Below are positions 14,949 through 21,687 of a stretch of 21,687 nt of DNA, piece by piece. The stretch covers positions 1 through 21,687 of the forward strand of contig JAJYRT010000016.1 in NCBI GenBank assembly GCA_021793945.1, given 5' to 3'. Position 1 is the stretch's first letter. Every line of letters begins with the position of its first letter. Position numbers and translations under genes: made by a program. The stretch is from Thermoplasmata archaeon (GTDB lineage: Archaea; Thermoplasmatota; Thermoplasmata; Thermoplasmatales; Thermoplasmataceae). The notes beneath the pieces are model-generated. The model was not told the DNA's origin and ran no database searches. It saw only the letters and a program-made list of their open reading frames with translations.

Positions 14949-16784
14949 ATGAAACTCAAACAGTCTTCACTGGATTTCCACGCTTTCATTTCCATATATG
15001 GCGATCAAATAGGTAATTCATTCATAAAAAAGATCTACCAGATCTCTTCAAACGAATTTGTATTCCAGATTTACCGGTCTGACATGAAGAAAAGAAATCT
15101 GATGGTCTCGCTATCAAGAGGTATCTTTTTCTATGACCCGAGAACTCCCGACGAGGCTTCGACTGTATCAATGATTCTCAGGAAAAGTCTCTCGGAGCGA
15201 AGAATAGTGAAGATAGAACAGATCAATTTCGACAGGGTGGTAAGGATAGAACTCAATACCGGCCAGGAGATAATACTGGAACTCTTCCGTGAGGGCAATC
15301 TCATCGTAACGAACAATGGACTGATGGACTTTGTATTCAATCCGCGTGAATGGAAGAACAGGAAATTGATAAAGGGTGAAAAATATGTTCCACCTGGCCT
15401 TAATGATCCTTTAAGTTACTCCTTGGAAGAAATGAAAAAGGTTTTGGGTGATAGCAAAGGATCTATTGTCCAGACACTGGCAACCAGGATGAACCTTGGC
15501 GGAGACATTGCCGAGGAGGTTGCATACAGGATAGGCGTGGAGAAAGAGACACCATCCAGATTGCTTGAGGGACAGAGCGCAACCATTTTGGAAGCTATAA
15601 TTGGCATTGTCAGGGAGAGCGAGAAAAACAGGGCATTCTATTATTCAGGCGAAGAGGTGGTTTCACCTGTCCTGCTCTTCCATATACCGAAAAAACCGGA
15701 CAAAGAATTTGATGACCTGTCGGAAGGCTATCGGTATTATCTTGACAATTACCCGGATGAAGTCAGGAAAGAGTCCCCTCTGGAGAGACGGATCGAATCC
15801 CAGATGAAGAGCATAGAAGAATTCACCGCACTCATGAACAGGTACCAGGACATGGGGAAACTTGTTATGTCGAACTTCGGGGAAATCTCATCCATCCTGA
15901 AGGAATTCAATGAAAGGGCCAGGAAAACTGGGCTGGATTCGATCAAGGAAGTGTCCGGTCATCCGGTTGCAGTAATAGACCCCGTTAAGAAGACCGTAAG
16001 GCTGATGATTGGTGGAGTCGAGGTCATTCTGAATTATACTGTTACGCCAGGAGAAAATGCAAGTATACTCTTTGGGGAGGCAAAAAGTTACAGGGCAAAA
16101 ATTAAGGGTGCCGAAACCGCAATAGAGCAGACAAAGAAGGAAATGGTGGAATCATCCAAGAAAACTGCGGTGTCTAGAAAGAGGTCGAAATTCTGGTTTG
16201 AGGTCTATCACTGGTTCAGGTCATCGGAAGGATACCTTGTAATTGCCGGCAGGGATGCCAAGAGCAACGAGAAGATTGTCAAGAAGCACCTGTCGGATCG
16301 GGATATATACGTGCACGCGGACATACATGGGGCTCCGAGCACCATTATCAAGGTCGAGGGTGACAATAAGCCCGGAGAGGCAACGCTGAAGGAGGCTGGT
16401 TCGTTCGCTGTTTCTTTCTCCAGGGCGTGGTCAGCTGGAATCAGGTCCGGTACCGCCTACTGGGTACTCCCTTCACAGGTAAGCAAGACTCCGGAGTCTG
16501 GCGAATACGTCTCAAAGGGGTCGTGGATAATCCGCGGAAAAAGAAACTATATTTTCGATCTTCCAATAGAACTGGCAATCTGCCAGGCAGATGAAAACGG
16601 GGTACCCATTCCGCTTATAGGTCCTGTCTCAAGTGTAGAGAAGATGGAAGGGAAGAAAATCATAATAATACCTGGAAGCCAGAAGAGGTCACAGGTGGCC
16701 AGAATAATTGCGGAGCAATTGAGCTTTCCAGTGGATGAGATCGAAGGTGTGCTGCCCCCAGGAAATTCTCAGATACTGCAGTAG
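14949..16784 (+). CDS. rqcH: NFACT-family ribosome quality-control protein RqcH
   Basis: A 611-aa protein of the RqcH/Rqc2/Tae2 (NFACT) family, which binds stalled 50S subunits carrying peptidyl-tRNA and recruits alanyl-tRNA for C-terminal alanine tailing in bacteria and archaea. The NFACT-N domain (about 1-180) has the D95-R96 pair (INFDRVV) needed for tailing in bacterial RqcH. A helical middle follows (about 260-420, ERRIESQMKSIEEF). The C-terminal NFACT-R/DUF814 domain (about 415-535) begins with FWFEVYHWFRSSEGYLVIAG and contains DIYVHADIHGAPS. ATG 14949 is chosen because MKLKQSSLDFHAF matches the family N-terminus; the frame is open 19 codons further upstream. Divergent from the hydrolase-like gene and convergent with the isomerase gene. 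Confidence 0.92.
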   Translation: MKLKQSSLDFHAFISIYGDQIGNSFIKKIYQISSNEFVFQIYRSDMKKRNLMVSLSRGIFFYDPRTPDEASTVSMILRKSLSERRIVKIEQINFDRVVRIELNTGQEIILELFREGNLIVTNNGLMDFVFNPREWKNRKLIKGEKYVPPGLNDPLSYSLEEMKKVLGDSKGSIVQTLATRMNLGGDIAEEVAYRIGVEKETPSRLLEGQSATILEAIIGIVRESEKNRAFYYSGEEVVSPVLLFHIPKKPDKEFDDLSEGYRYYLDNYPDEVRKESPLERRIESQMKSIEEFTALMNRYQDMGKLVMSNFGEISSILKEFNERARKTGLDSIKEVSGHPVAVIDPVKKTVRLMIGGVEVILNYTVTPGENASILFGEAKSYRAKIKGAETAIEQTKKEMVESSKKTAVSRKRSKFWFEVYHWFRSSEGYLVIAGRDAKSNEKIVKKHLSDRDIYVHADIHGAPSTIIKVEGDNKPGEATLKEAGSFAVSFSRAWSAGIRSGTAYWVLPSQVSKTPESGEYVSKGSWIIRGKRNYIFDLPIELAICQADENGVPIPLIGPVSSVEKMEGKKIIIIPGSQKRSQVARIIAEQLSFPVDEIEGVLPPGNSQILQ

Positions 16785-16806
16785 ATGTATTATGCAATAG
16801 TCCTGC

Positions 16807-17805
16807 CTAGGTGGCAAGTTCAGATTTCAGCTTCTCAATTATACCCACATCCTCCGGATCAAGTTTTCGGAATAATGACGTATAATATGACAGATAGTCG
16901 CCGCAATGAATGGTGTAGAGAACCTTTTCCAGAAGAGATTCTCCCCTTGGTCTGATTGTGGAAAATTTTAAGCCGGTTAACTCCGAAGTAATCCTGACTC
17001 TCTTTGTGATCTGTTTGTTAGCGGTCTCACCTATTACAATCGGGAAGAACTTTTCCCGCAGGTACGATTTTTCAAAGGCCATTATATCGTTATGATCAAG
17101 CTCCGGAAAATTCAGGCTGAACGCCATGAGCTTTGCGTTTTCATTGAACTGTGTTTTCCATCTAATGCCTGTGGATGTGAATCCTGGAAGAGTAAGTATC
17201 AGGGGGATCAACTGGCTGCTGGCAATCTCGCTCGCAATTGATTTCAGGAAATTATTGTCATCGTCTACGCTGCCTATCAGCCTGTAGACACGATCCCTTG
17301 AAGGAGAAAGCAATCCGAATGAGTTCAGTAAGGGAGCTAGAAGGTACCCGAGTGCGGATCTTGGCTGAACGCCTCCCGGAACCGTTACCTGCAGACCGGG
17401 CAACTTCGAAAGTTTACCGCCGGAACTGATCTTAACTATGGTCGCGCCCGCAGAGTGAGCCCTGGTAGCTGCGGAAATCGTCTCCTCAGTGTTTCCAGAA
17501 TAGCTGATGGCTACGAAAAAAGTTGAGGCGTTAACCCATTCAGGTATTTCATAACCGTCATTAATGATTATGGGCTTCTCGTGATATAGCTCCTGGAAAA
17601 TTCTGCCAGCAATACCAGATCCCCCCATTCCTGAGATGACCACATTTTCAAATTCGTCGGGAAGTGGAAATTTAGAGTCGGATCTGAACTGCTCCTTAAG
17701 GTTTTTTATCTGTTCCAGAAAGTCCATGCAGCTTAAGGGCAATGTATAATTAAAATCTATTTCATGCGAGGTCAAATTTTCATGAATTTTATATTCATTT
17801 CCCAT
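16807..17805 (-). CDS. Bifunctional phosphoglucose/phosphomannose isomerase
   Basis: A 332-aa protein with two SIS domains that interconverts glucose-6-P, or mannose-6-P, and fructose-6-P, as in crenarchaea and Thermoplasmatales. The first SIS domain shows the GMGGSGIAG phosphate loop (59-67) and SYSGNTEET (101-109). PRSALGYLL (148-156) follows, and the second domain has the family motif NENAKLMAF and LDHNDIMAFE with the catalytic His. The common family motif has Glu after HN; here it is Asp. Length is somewhat over the usual ~300-330. The start at ATG 17805 agrees with a TATA-like box centred 28 nt upstream. It would link the gluconeogenic product of the FBP aldolase/phosphatase to glucose and mannose phosphates. 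Confidence 0.92.
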   Translation of the reverse strand: MGNEYKIHENLTSHEIDFNYTLPLSCMDFLEQIKNLKEQFRSDSKFPLPDEFENVVISGMGGSGIAGRIFQELYHEKPIIINDGYEIPEWVNASTFFVAISYSGNTEETISAATRAHSAGATIVKISSGGKLSKLPGLQVTVPGGVQPRSALGYLLAPLLNSFGLLSPSRDRVYRLIGSVDDDNNFLKSIASEIASSQLIPLILTLPGFTSTGIRWKTQFNENAKLMAFSLNFPELDHNDIMAFEKSYLREKFFPIVIGETANKQITKRVRITSELTGLKFSTIRPRGESLLEKVLYTIHCGDYLSYYTSLFRKLDPEDVGIIEKLKSELAT

Positions 17806-17827
17806 TAGTTGATTATGTATATATAGG

Positions 17828-17839
17828 TATATTATTAAG
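17828..17839 (-). promoter_or_regulatory. TATA-like box of the sugar-phosphate isomerase gene
   Basis: Reads cttaataatata on the minus strand, centred 28 nt before ATG 17805. It lies only about 12 nt from the oppositely directed box of the DUF835 gene, so the two promoters could not easily be occupied at once. Confidence 0.5.
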
Positions 17840-17850
17840 TGTTCACAAAA

Positions 17851-17860
17851 ATTTAAATAT
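17851..17860 (+). promoter_or_regulatory. TATA-like box of the DUF835-ATPase operon
   Basis: atttaaatat, preceded by the A-rich tcacaaaa that could be a BRE, centred 28 nt before ATG 17884. Leaderless spacing. Confidence 0.6.
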
Positions 17861-17883
17861 GCTTTTCAATGTACTAACACAGC

Positions 17884-18747
17884 ATGATACTCGTTTACGA
17901 CAGAGACAAGAAGCATGAATCTGTCGTTGATCAACTTTTCAAACCTCTTGGAATCCAATATAACACTACCTCTAAATTATCCCAAAATTCTGTTGCGGCA
18001 GGTACCACGGCAATAATAATATTCGCAGATGAAAAAATTGACGAACCATCGGAGGAATATATAAAAGCAAGCAAGAGAAAGGCGCTTCCCGTAATAATAC
18101 ACGATGGCGAGATCGTGGTTGAAGATACAATTGCGCTGACAAGCGCAATGGTAAAATATGACAAGAAGAATATTACCGGGACAAGATCAAGGCTGAGGGA
18201 TGCACTTTCCAACAAGTTCCTCAGGCATTTGGGGGAGATAAATGATTTTACCATATATATGGCAAGGAATAATCTCTACCCCGGGCAGAGCTATTATACC
18301 AACCCAAAGAATTCAGGAAGTTTCATAAACCTCATACTTTCCAGGCACGTGGACTGGAAAAGGGTGCTCGTAACGTCAAGATACAATCTTTCAATGGATG
18401 CTCCCGAGGCTATCCGCCCTGAAAATTTTATCTGGGTTACGGATTCCCCAGGCCCACAGAAAAGCAGGCCAGTAAATCTCACGTTCATAGTCGACTCTGT
18501 GATTAAGAAGATTTCCGAATTGAATCCGCTCATAGTCTACTTTGACGTATTTGATTTTTTGATGCTTTACCATCCCTTTTACGAGATTGCCCGCGGCCTC
18601 GAGCAAATAAGAAGCATCTGCATGGAGAAAAATATATATCTGATCGCAGTGATAGGGCATTCGTCCATGGATCCCATCCAGTACGGACAGATCACAAGGT
18701 ACGGTGAGCTGTGGGAACCATCAGATGGGGTGGTGGATGCAGAATGA
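17884..18747 (+). CDS. DUF835-domain protein with receiver-like N-terminus
   Basis: A 287-aa soluble protein. Residues about 132-280 fit the archaeal DUF835 domain: PGQSYY (133-138), KRVLVTSRYNL (159-169), NFIWVTDSPG (181-190), LIVYFDVFDFLMLYHPF (216-232) and IYLIAVIGHSSMDP (251-264), in the expected order. The fold of this domain is RecA/KaiC-like by general resemblance, without a Walker A. Residues 1-90 have the strand/helix pattern of a response-regulator receiver (MILVYDRD, TTAIIIFADE, ALPVIIHDG), but no standard phospho-acceptor site; this is my inference. The stop is 12 nt before the next gene's likely start, so it forms an operon with the RecA-like ATPase. Function unknown, possibly signalling. 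Confidence 0.78.
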   Translation: MILVYDRDKKHESVVDQLFKPLGIQYNTTSKLSQNSVAAGTTAIIIFADEKIDEPSEEYIKASKRKALPVIIHDGEIVVEDTIALTSAMVKYDKKNITGTRSRLRDALSNKFLRHLGEINDFTIYMARNNLYPGQSYYTNPKNSGSFINLILSRHVDWKRVLVTSRYNLSMDAPEAIRPENFIWVTDSPGPQKSRPVNLTFIVDSVIKKISELNPLIVYFDVFDFLMLYHPFYEIARGLEQIRSICMEKNIYLIAVIGHSSMDPIQYGQITRYGELWEPSDGVVDAE

Positions 18748-18753
18748 GAGGTG
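18748..18753 (+). promoter_or_regulatory. Shine-Dalgarno that decides the ATPase start
   Basis: gaggtg, the archaeal anti-SD complement, 6 nt before TTG 18760. The first GTG (18751) lies inside this motif, so TTG 18760 is the better start. Confidence 0.5.
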
Positions 18754-18759
18754 TTAAGT

Positions 18760-20214
18760 TTGCCCTATGAAGATCTGATGAGCCTGTTAAAGCAGTTTTT
18801 CTATCAGGGAACTGGGAAATCACTTATCATAAAGGGTAAACCTGGCGCCGGGAAGACCACGTTTGCACTTGAATTTATAGGACAGATTAAGGACGATACC
18901 CCAGTTTTTTATATGCCAGCTAGGTCATACGATGAGCCCCTCAGGGAAAAGTTCCCCTGGATCAAGGAAATAAAGTCAGGAAAGATGTATGCGAACCAGA
19001 ATCAGACAAACCTGAATTCCGTCGTAAGATCATCCCTTGAAAAAATGGAGAAGAGTATCGAGGAGAAGCTTACAACGAGGGAGTCTTATAACTATGATAC
19101 CGGACTTGTATTCAACGTCAGTGAACTCATGCCCGACATTGAGGCAATGTATGATTTTGTCAATGAAAATATGGGAATGAACCCGATCATCGTTCTCGAT
19201 TCCATAGATGCACTATCAGAAACCTATAAGCTGAACAGGGAACTGCTTTTTTCAATCTTGCAGAAAGACCTCGTTGAATCTTCTGGAGCTGGCCTGATAT
19301 GCATCATGGAGGAGAAGGAGAGCACAAAGCTGGAATATTTCTCAGACGGGGTTATCAGCCTTGATTACGCCCTCAACGAACACTTTCTTGTGAGGTCTGT
19401 GGTGCTGGATAAGCTCAGGGGAGTATCTGTCGGTTCCAGTCCATTTTACCTCTACACACTTCTCAACGGTATATTCCTTCCTTTCCAGAGAATTCCGGTC
19501 ATATATCCGGAGAGTAGAAGGGATCACGTCCTTAAGGATGAGACCAAACAATTCTCAGTTTCAATGGGGAATCCATCCCTTTCTGTGCTCAACGAGACCG
19601 GAGAATCCACAATCCCGCTTGGATCAGTTCTGATGGTGCACAGGGTAAACAACACGAACAACGTGGACGAGATAGTCAAGCTCATAAAGAATAACCTTGT
19701 AATGCATACCATTTCGAACGGAAGAGGCGTAATAGACGCTTCTTCAAGCAACTACGAAACCTCAAGAGTAATGTTATCTGCCGCGGACAAGGAGTGGCTG
19801 AGTCATTACATCACCGCGGAGAAATCCAAGAAATCAAATCCATATATTATAAATATTGAGGGAAAAAGCGTCGAGGATGATTTTCCCAGTGAAGTCCTTG
19901 AATTTTATCTCTCTTCCTCTGCAAAACCCGCAACATATATTTTCTCAACCGATTATCTGAGGTTCATTTATGGCGACTCCTTCCTTGGAGGTCTGTCCAA
20001 TCTTCTAAACCCAATAAGAACCACCGGAATCATAATGATAATAGCAGACGAGGATGACTACCAGAAACTCAGTCACTACGCTAACCTGACAATCCATCTC
20101 AGAGAAATCAGGGGGTATGTTGTGGCTAATTCGAACTCAAACCACTATTATGCCGCTTCTGTGGTTTACGATGAAGACAAGTGGCCAGGCATGGCTCTTA
20201 CAGAGATCGTTTAG
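18760..20214 (+). CDS. RecA-superfamily (KaiC/GvpD-like) P-loop ATPase
   Basis: A 484-aa soluble protein. Walker A is GKPGAGKT (26-33, K32). Walker B is NPIIVLDSIDAL (141-152, D147), with an Asp-Ser-Ile-Asp continuation typical of KaiC/RadA-like signalling ATPases and of GvpD. Between them is a charged, coiled-coil-prone stretch (about 86-110, RSSLEKMEKSIEEKL). Downstream, LVRSVVLDKLRGVSVG (about 213-228) resembles the strand and Arg after the core of GvpD-like proteins. The C-terminal half (about 250-484) has a second alpha/beta part without a visible P-loop. Start codon: TTG 18760 with a Shine-Dalgarno 6 nt before; GTG 18751 and ATG 18778 are alternatives. Co-transcribed with the DUF835 protein. 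Its role is unknown; transcription control or signalling is inferred. Confidence 0.82.
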   Translation: MPYEDLMSLLKQFFYQGTGKSLIIKGKPGAGKTTFALEFIGQIKDDTPVFYMPARSYDEPLREKFPWIKEIKSGKMYANQNQTNLNSVVRSSLEKMEKSIEEKLTTRESYNYDTGLVFNVSELMPDIEAMYDFVNENMGMNPIIVLDSIDALSETYKLNRELLFSILQKDLVESSGAGLICIMEEKESTKLEYFSDGVISLDYALNEHFLVRSVVLDKLRGVSVGSSPFYLYTLLNGIFLPFQRIPVIYPESRRDHVLKDETKQFSVSMGNPSLSVLNETGESTIPLGSVLMVHRVNNTNNVDEIVKLIKNNLVMHTISNGRGVIDASSSNYETSRVMLSAADKEWLSHYITAEKSKKSNPYIINIEGKSVEDDFPSEVLEFYLSSSAKPATYIFSTDYLRFIYGDSFLGGLSNLLNPIRTTGIIMIIADEDDYQKLSHYANLTIHLREIRGYVVANSNSNHYYAASVVYDEDKWPGMALTEIV

Positions 20215-20603
20215 ATCTTTTCAATGGAGACTATCTCGACATTCTTGATTTTTGTGAAGTTATTCTCATCGTTGGCAATAAAATCCTCTCCCTTGATAGA
20301 ATCTACGATTGAAATGATAGCTAACATAACGAGAGATAGAGCTGCTACCTTGCCCTCTGGGAGTTTATCTGCCAAAAGCTTTGAGGAAATCTTCAGCCTG
20401 TTCCCGTCAGACATAAAATGAATTTCAGGGGATTGTTTCTCTTCCTTCGTTGTGATAATGGCTGATGAAAACTCTCCAAGCTGTTTCTCCGCTGCAGATC
20501 TTGCCCTTTCGAATATGCTGTATTTGTCCCTGTCAATTGATATTAGTATACCGGCGCTCTCAAAGTTGATTACGAGTTCGCCCTGGGCGATTATCCTGTA
20601 CAT
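20211..20603 (-). CDS. Hypothetical protein, 130 aa
   Basis: A soluble-looking 130-residue protein, MYRIIAQGELVINFESAG at the start, with a charged central part (residues about 24-75) and one hydrophobic stretch VAALSLVMLAIISIVDSI (about 86-103) that may be a buried helix or a single membrane segment. I recognise no domain. The stop overlaps the end of the convergent ATPase gene by 4 nt. The ATG lies 28 nt from an AT box that is also at the right distance for hemB on the other strand, which supports the gene being real and the start correct. Confidence 0.65.
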   Translation of the reverse strand: MYRIIAQGELVINFESAGILISIDRDKYSIFERARSAAEKQLGEFSSAIITTKEEKQSPEIHFMSDGNRLKISSKLLADKLPEGKVAALSLVMLAIISIVDSIKGEDFIANDENNFTKIKNVEIVSIEKI

Positions 20604-20626
20604 CTGATCAGCTGCAATTCAGGAAA

Positions 20627-20635
20627 GTTTAATTG
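20627..20635. promoter_or_regulatory. AT box placed for both hemB and the divergent 130-aa gene
   Basis: gtttaattg holds the near-palindrome tttaatt, whose complement reads aattaaa. It is centred 25 nt from the hemB ATG (20656) and 28 nt from the ATG of the leftward gene (20603). One TATA box may serve both directions, although hemB could also use the adjacent gtatat and the leftward gene another AT run. Confidence 0.45.
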
Positions 20636-20655
20636 TATATGAAAATTTATGGTTC

Positions 20656-21618
20656 ATGTTTCCCACAGTAAGGCTGAGGCGTACACGAAGGAATGAGAGG
20701 ATAAGGGATATATTCAGCGAAATTAGCATAGATAAGGAAAAAATGGTCATGCCGATCTTCGTAGACGAAACGATTAGCGGAAAGCAGGAGATCCAGAACA
20801 TGCCTGGAATCTACCGCTTTTCTTTTGATTATTTCAAGAATTATGTAAGTGAAATAAACGATCTTGGCGTTAAATCGGTGTTGCTGTTCGGGATTCCGTC
20901 TCACAAAGATCCAGCAGGATCATCTGCATATGATGAAAATGGCATAGTGCAACGTTCCATTGAATACATAAAGTCGAAGACCGACATGATTACTATGGCT
21001 GATCTTTGCATGTGCGAGTACACGGACCACGGACATTGTGGAATACTGCAGGGGAAAGAGGTTGACAATGACAGCACGCTTGAAGCCTACAGGAAAATTG
21101 CCAGAAGCTATGCGCAGGCTGGGGCAGACATTGTAGCTCCCAGCGGCATGATGGACGGACAGGTGGGGGAAATACGTGAAGAGCTCGACTACGCTGGCTT
21201 CAAGAATACTATGATAATGGCTTATAGTTCCAAGTTTGCATCCAGTCTTTACGGTCCATTCCGTGATGCTGCACAGTCCGCTCCAAGCTTTGGTGACAGG
21301 CGATCCTACCAGATGGATTCCAGAAACTCCAACCAGGCTATGCGCGAGATAGAGCTTGACATATATGAAGGCGCTGACATCGTGATGGTAAAGCCTGCTC
21401 TCTTCTACCTGGATCTCATAGAGCGAGCAAGGGACAGATTCGAGATGCCACTGGCGGCATACAACGTGAGTGGAGAATATGCCATGCTGATGCACGCGGT
21501 ATCGTCTGGGATACTATCGAAAAGTGCAATAAGTGAAGCACTTACCTCGATATTTCGGGCTGGAGCAGACATCGTGATAAGTTATTTCACCGAGGAAATC
21601 TACCGGAGCGGAACCTAA
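20656..21618 (+). CDS. hemB: Porphobilinogen synthase (delta-aminolevulinic acid dehydratase)
   Basis: A 320-aa cytosolic enzyme joining two 5-aminolevulinates into porphobilinogen, an early step to heme. The two active-site lysines are visible: K193 in AYSSKFASSLYGPFRDA and the Schiff-base K246 in MVKPALFYLD. The zinc-type cysteine set DLCMCEYTDHGHCG (C118, C120, C128) is complete, so this is a zinc-dependent enzyme like the human and yeast ones, not the Mg-type. APSGMMDGQVG (161-171) is a family signature, and the length is normal. The start at 20656 agrees with a TATA-like box centred 25 nt upstream, so it is probably leaderless. No other heme gene is in the window, but it supplies heme for the oxidase encoded 10 kb to the left. 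Confidence 0.97.
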   Translation: MFPTVRLRRTRRNERIRDIFSEISIDKEKMVMPIFVDETISGKQEIQNMPGIYRFSFDYFKNYVSEINDLGVKSVLLFGIPSHKDPAGSSAYDENGIVQRSIEYIKSKTDMITMADLCMCEYTDHGHCGILQGKEVDNDSTLEAYRKIARSYAQAGADIVAPSGMMDGQVGEIREELDYAGFKNTMIMAYSSKFASSLYGPFRDAAQSAPSFGDRRSYQMDSRNSNQAMREIELDIYEGADIVMVKPALFYLDLIERARDRFEMPLAAYNVSGEYAMLMHAVSSGILSKSAISEALTSIFRAGADIVISYFTEEIYRSGT

Positions 21619-21687
21619 AATTCTGTTCAGTACCAAGTGACATCCTCCCCAGCTGACCAGTAGATCAAAAAACACCTTCGGAAGCCC
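21619..21687. other. Short sequence after hemB, no gene recognised
   Basis: The last 69 bases hold no gene I can support. A run of six A at 21667-21672 could be an oligo-T terminator on the minus strand for a gene beyond the right edge. Confidence 0.3.

Noticed and set aside
20920..21495. 191-codon open frame antisense to hemB
   Set aside because: It lies wholly inside hemB, its translation is rich in Cys/His/Ser without domain signs, and it has no promoter or ribosome-binding site.
21619..21687. Leftward reading with a WGGCH-like end, considered as the end of a transposase (TnpB-like)
   Set aside because: Too short to judge, and the frame runs on into hemB without a stop at the expected place.
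1..21687. CRISPR arrays, rRNA genes, complete insertion sequences or prophage genes
   Set aside because: No regularly spaced direct repeats, rRNA-like stretches, transposase or phage proteins were seen on either strand.

Overview
The window looks like chromosome from an archaeon of the order Thermoplasmatales or a close relative (a cell-wall-less thermoacidophile type). The signs are archaeal: ribosomal protein L40e, the archaeal bifunctional fructose-bisphosphate aldolase/phosphatase, bifunctional phosphoglucose/phosphomannose isomerase, a UPF0200 P-loop kinase, an RqcH/NFACT protein, and a CuA oxidase paired with a blue copper protein rather than cytochrome c. Most first genes of transcription units have an AT-rich TATA-like box centred about 25-30 nt before the start codon, which implies leaderless mRNAs. 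Internal genes instead have Shine-Dalgarno sequences or 1-4 nt overlaps. The genus assignment is inference.

Layout. (1) 1-1065: the 5' end of a leftward 2-oxoacid:ferredoxin oxidoreductase alpha subunit (cut by the window), then a rightward pair made of an unknown 96-aa protein and a UPF0200 kinase. (2) 1075-4196, leftward: a site-2 protease, an MscL-type channel, and an L40e-purQ pair in which the last codons of L40e carry the purQ ribosome-binding site. (3) 4313-5470: fructose-bisphosphate aldolase/phosphatase. (4) 5476-7461, leftward: a large membrane iron-sulfur protein of the NapH/NosR type, divergent from (5) 7699-13835: small membrane protein, CuA subunit II, heme-copper subunit I, blue copper protein, heme O synthase, an unknown 486-aa polytopic protein with a Cys-x-Cys-Glu motif, and a degenerate CPBP-family membrane protein. 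(6) 13817-14813, leftward: an alpha/beta-hydrolase-like protein without its nucleophile, and a hot-dog thioesterase. (7) 14949-16784: RqcH. (8) 16807-17805, leftward: sugar-phosphate isomerase. (9) 17884-20214: a DUF835 protein with a RecA/GvpD-like ATPase. (10) 20211-21618: an unknown 130-aa gene divergent from hemB.

How it fits together. The respiratory block (4-5) reads as an electron-transfer unit: the blue copper protein is a plausible donor to CuA, subunit I reduces oxygen, and CtaB makes the heme O precursor. The two unknown membrane proteins behind ctaB are candidates for oxidase assembly or copper handling. The iron-sulfur membrane protein on the other side of a 237-bp divergent control region may feed electrons into the chain or help assemble it. 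HemB further right supplies early heme synthesis but has its own promoter. The rest is housekeeping: central carbon metabolism, purine synthesis, ribosome and ribosome rescue, osmotic safety valve and membrane proteolysis. I saw no tRNA, rRNA, CRISPR array or complete insertion sequence, and no gene-free stretch longer than 300 bases.
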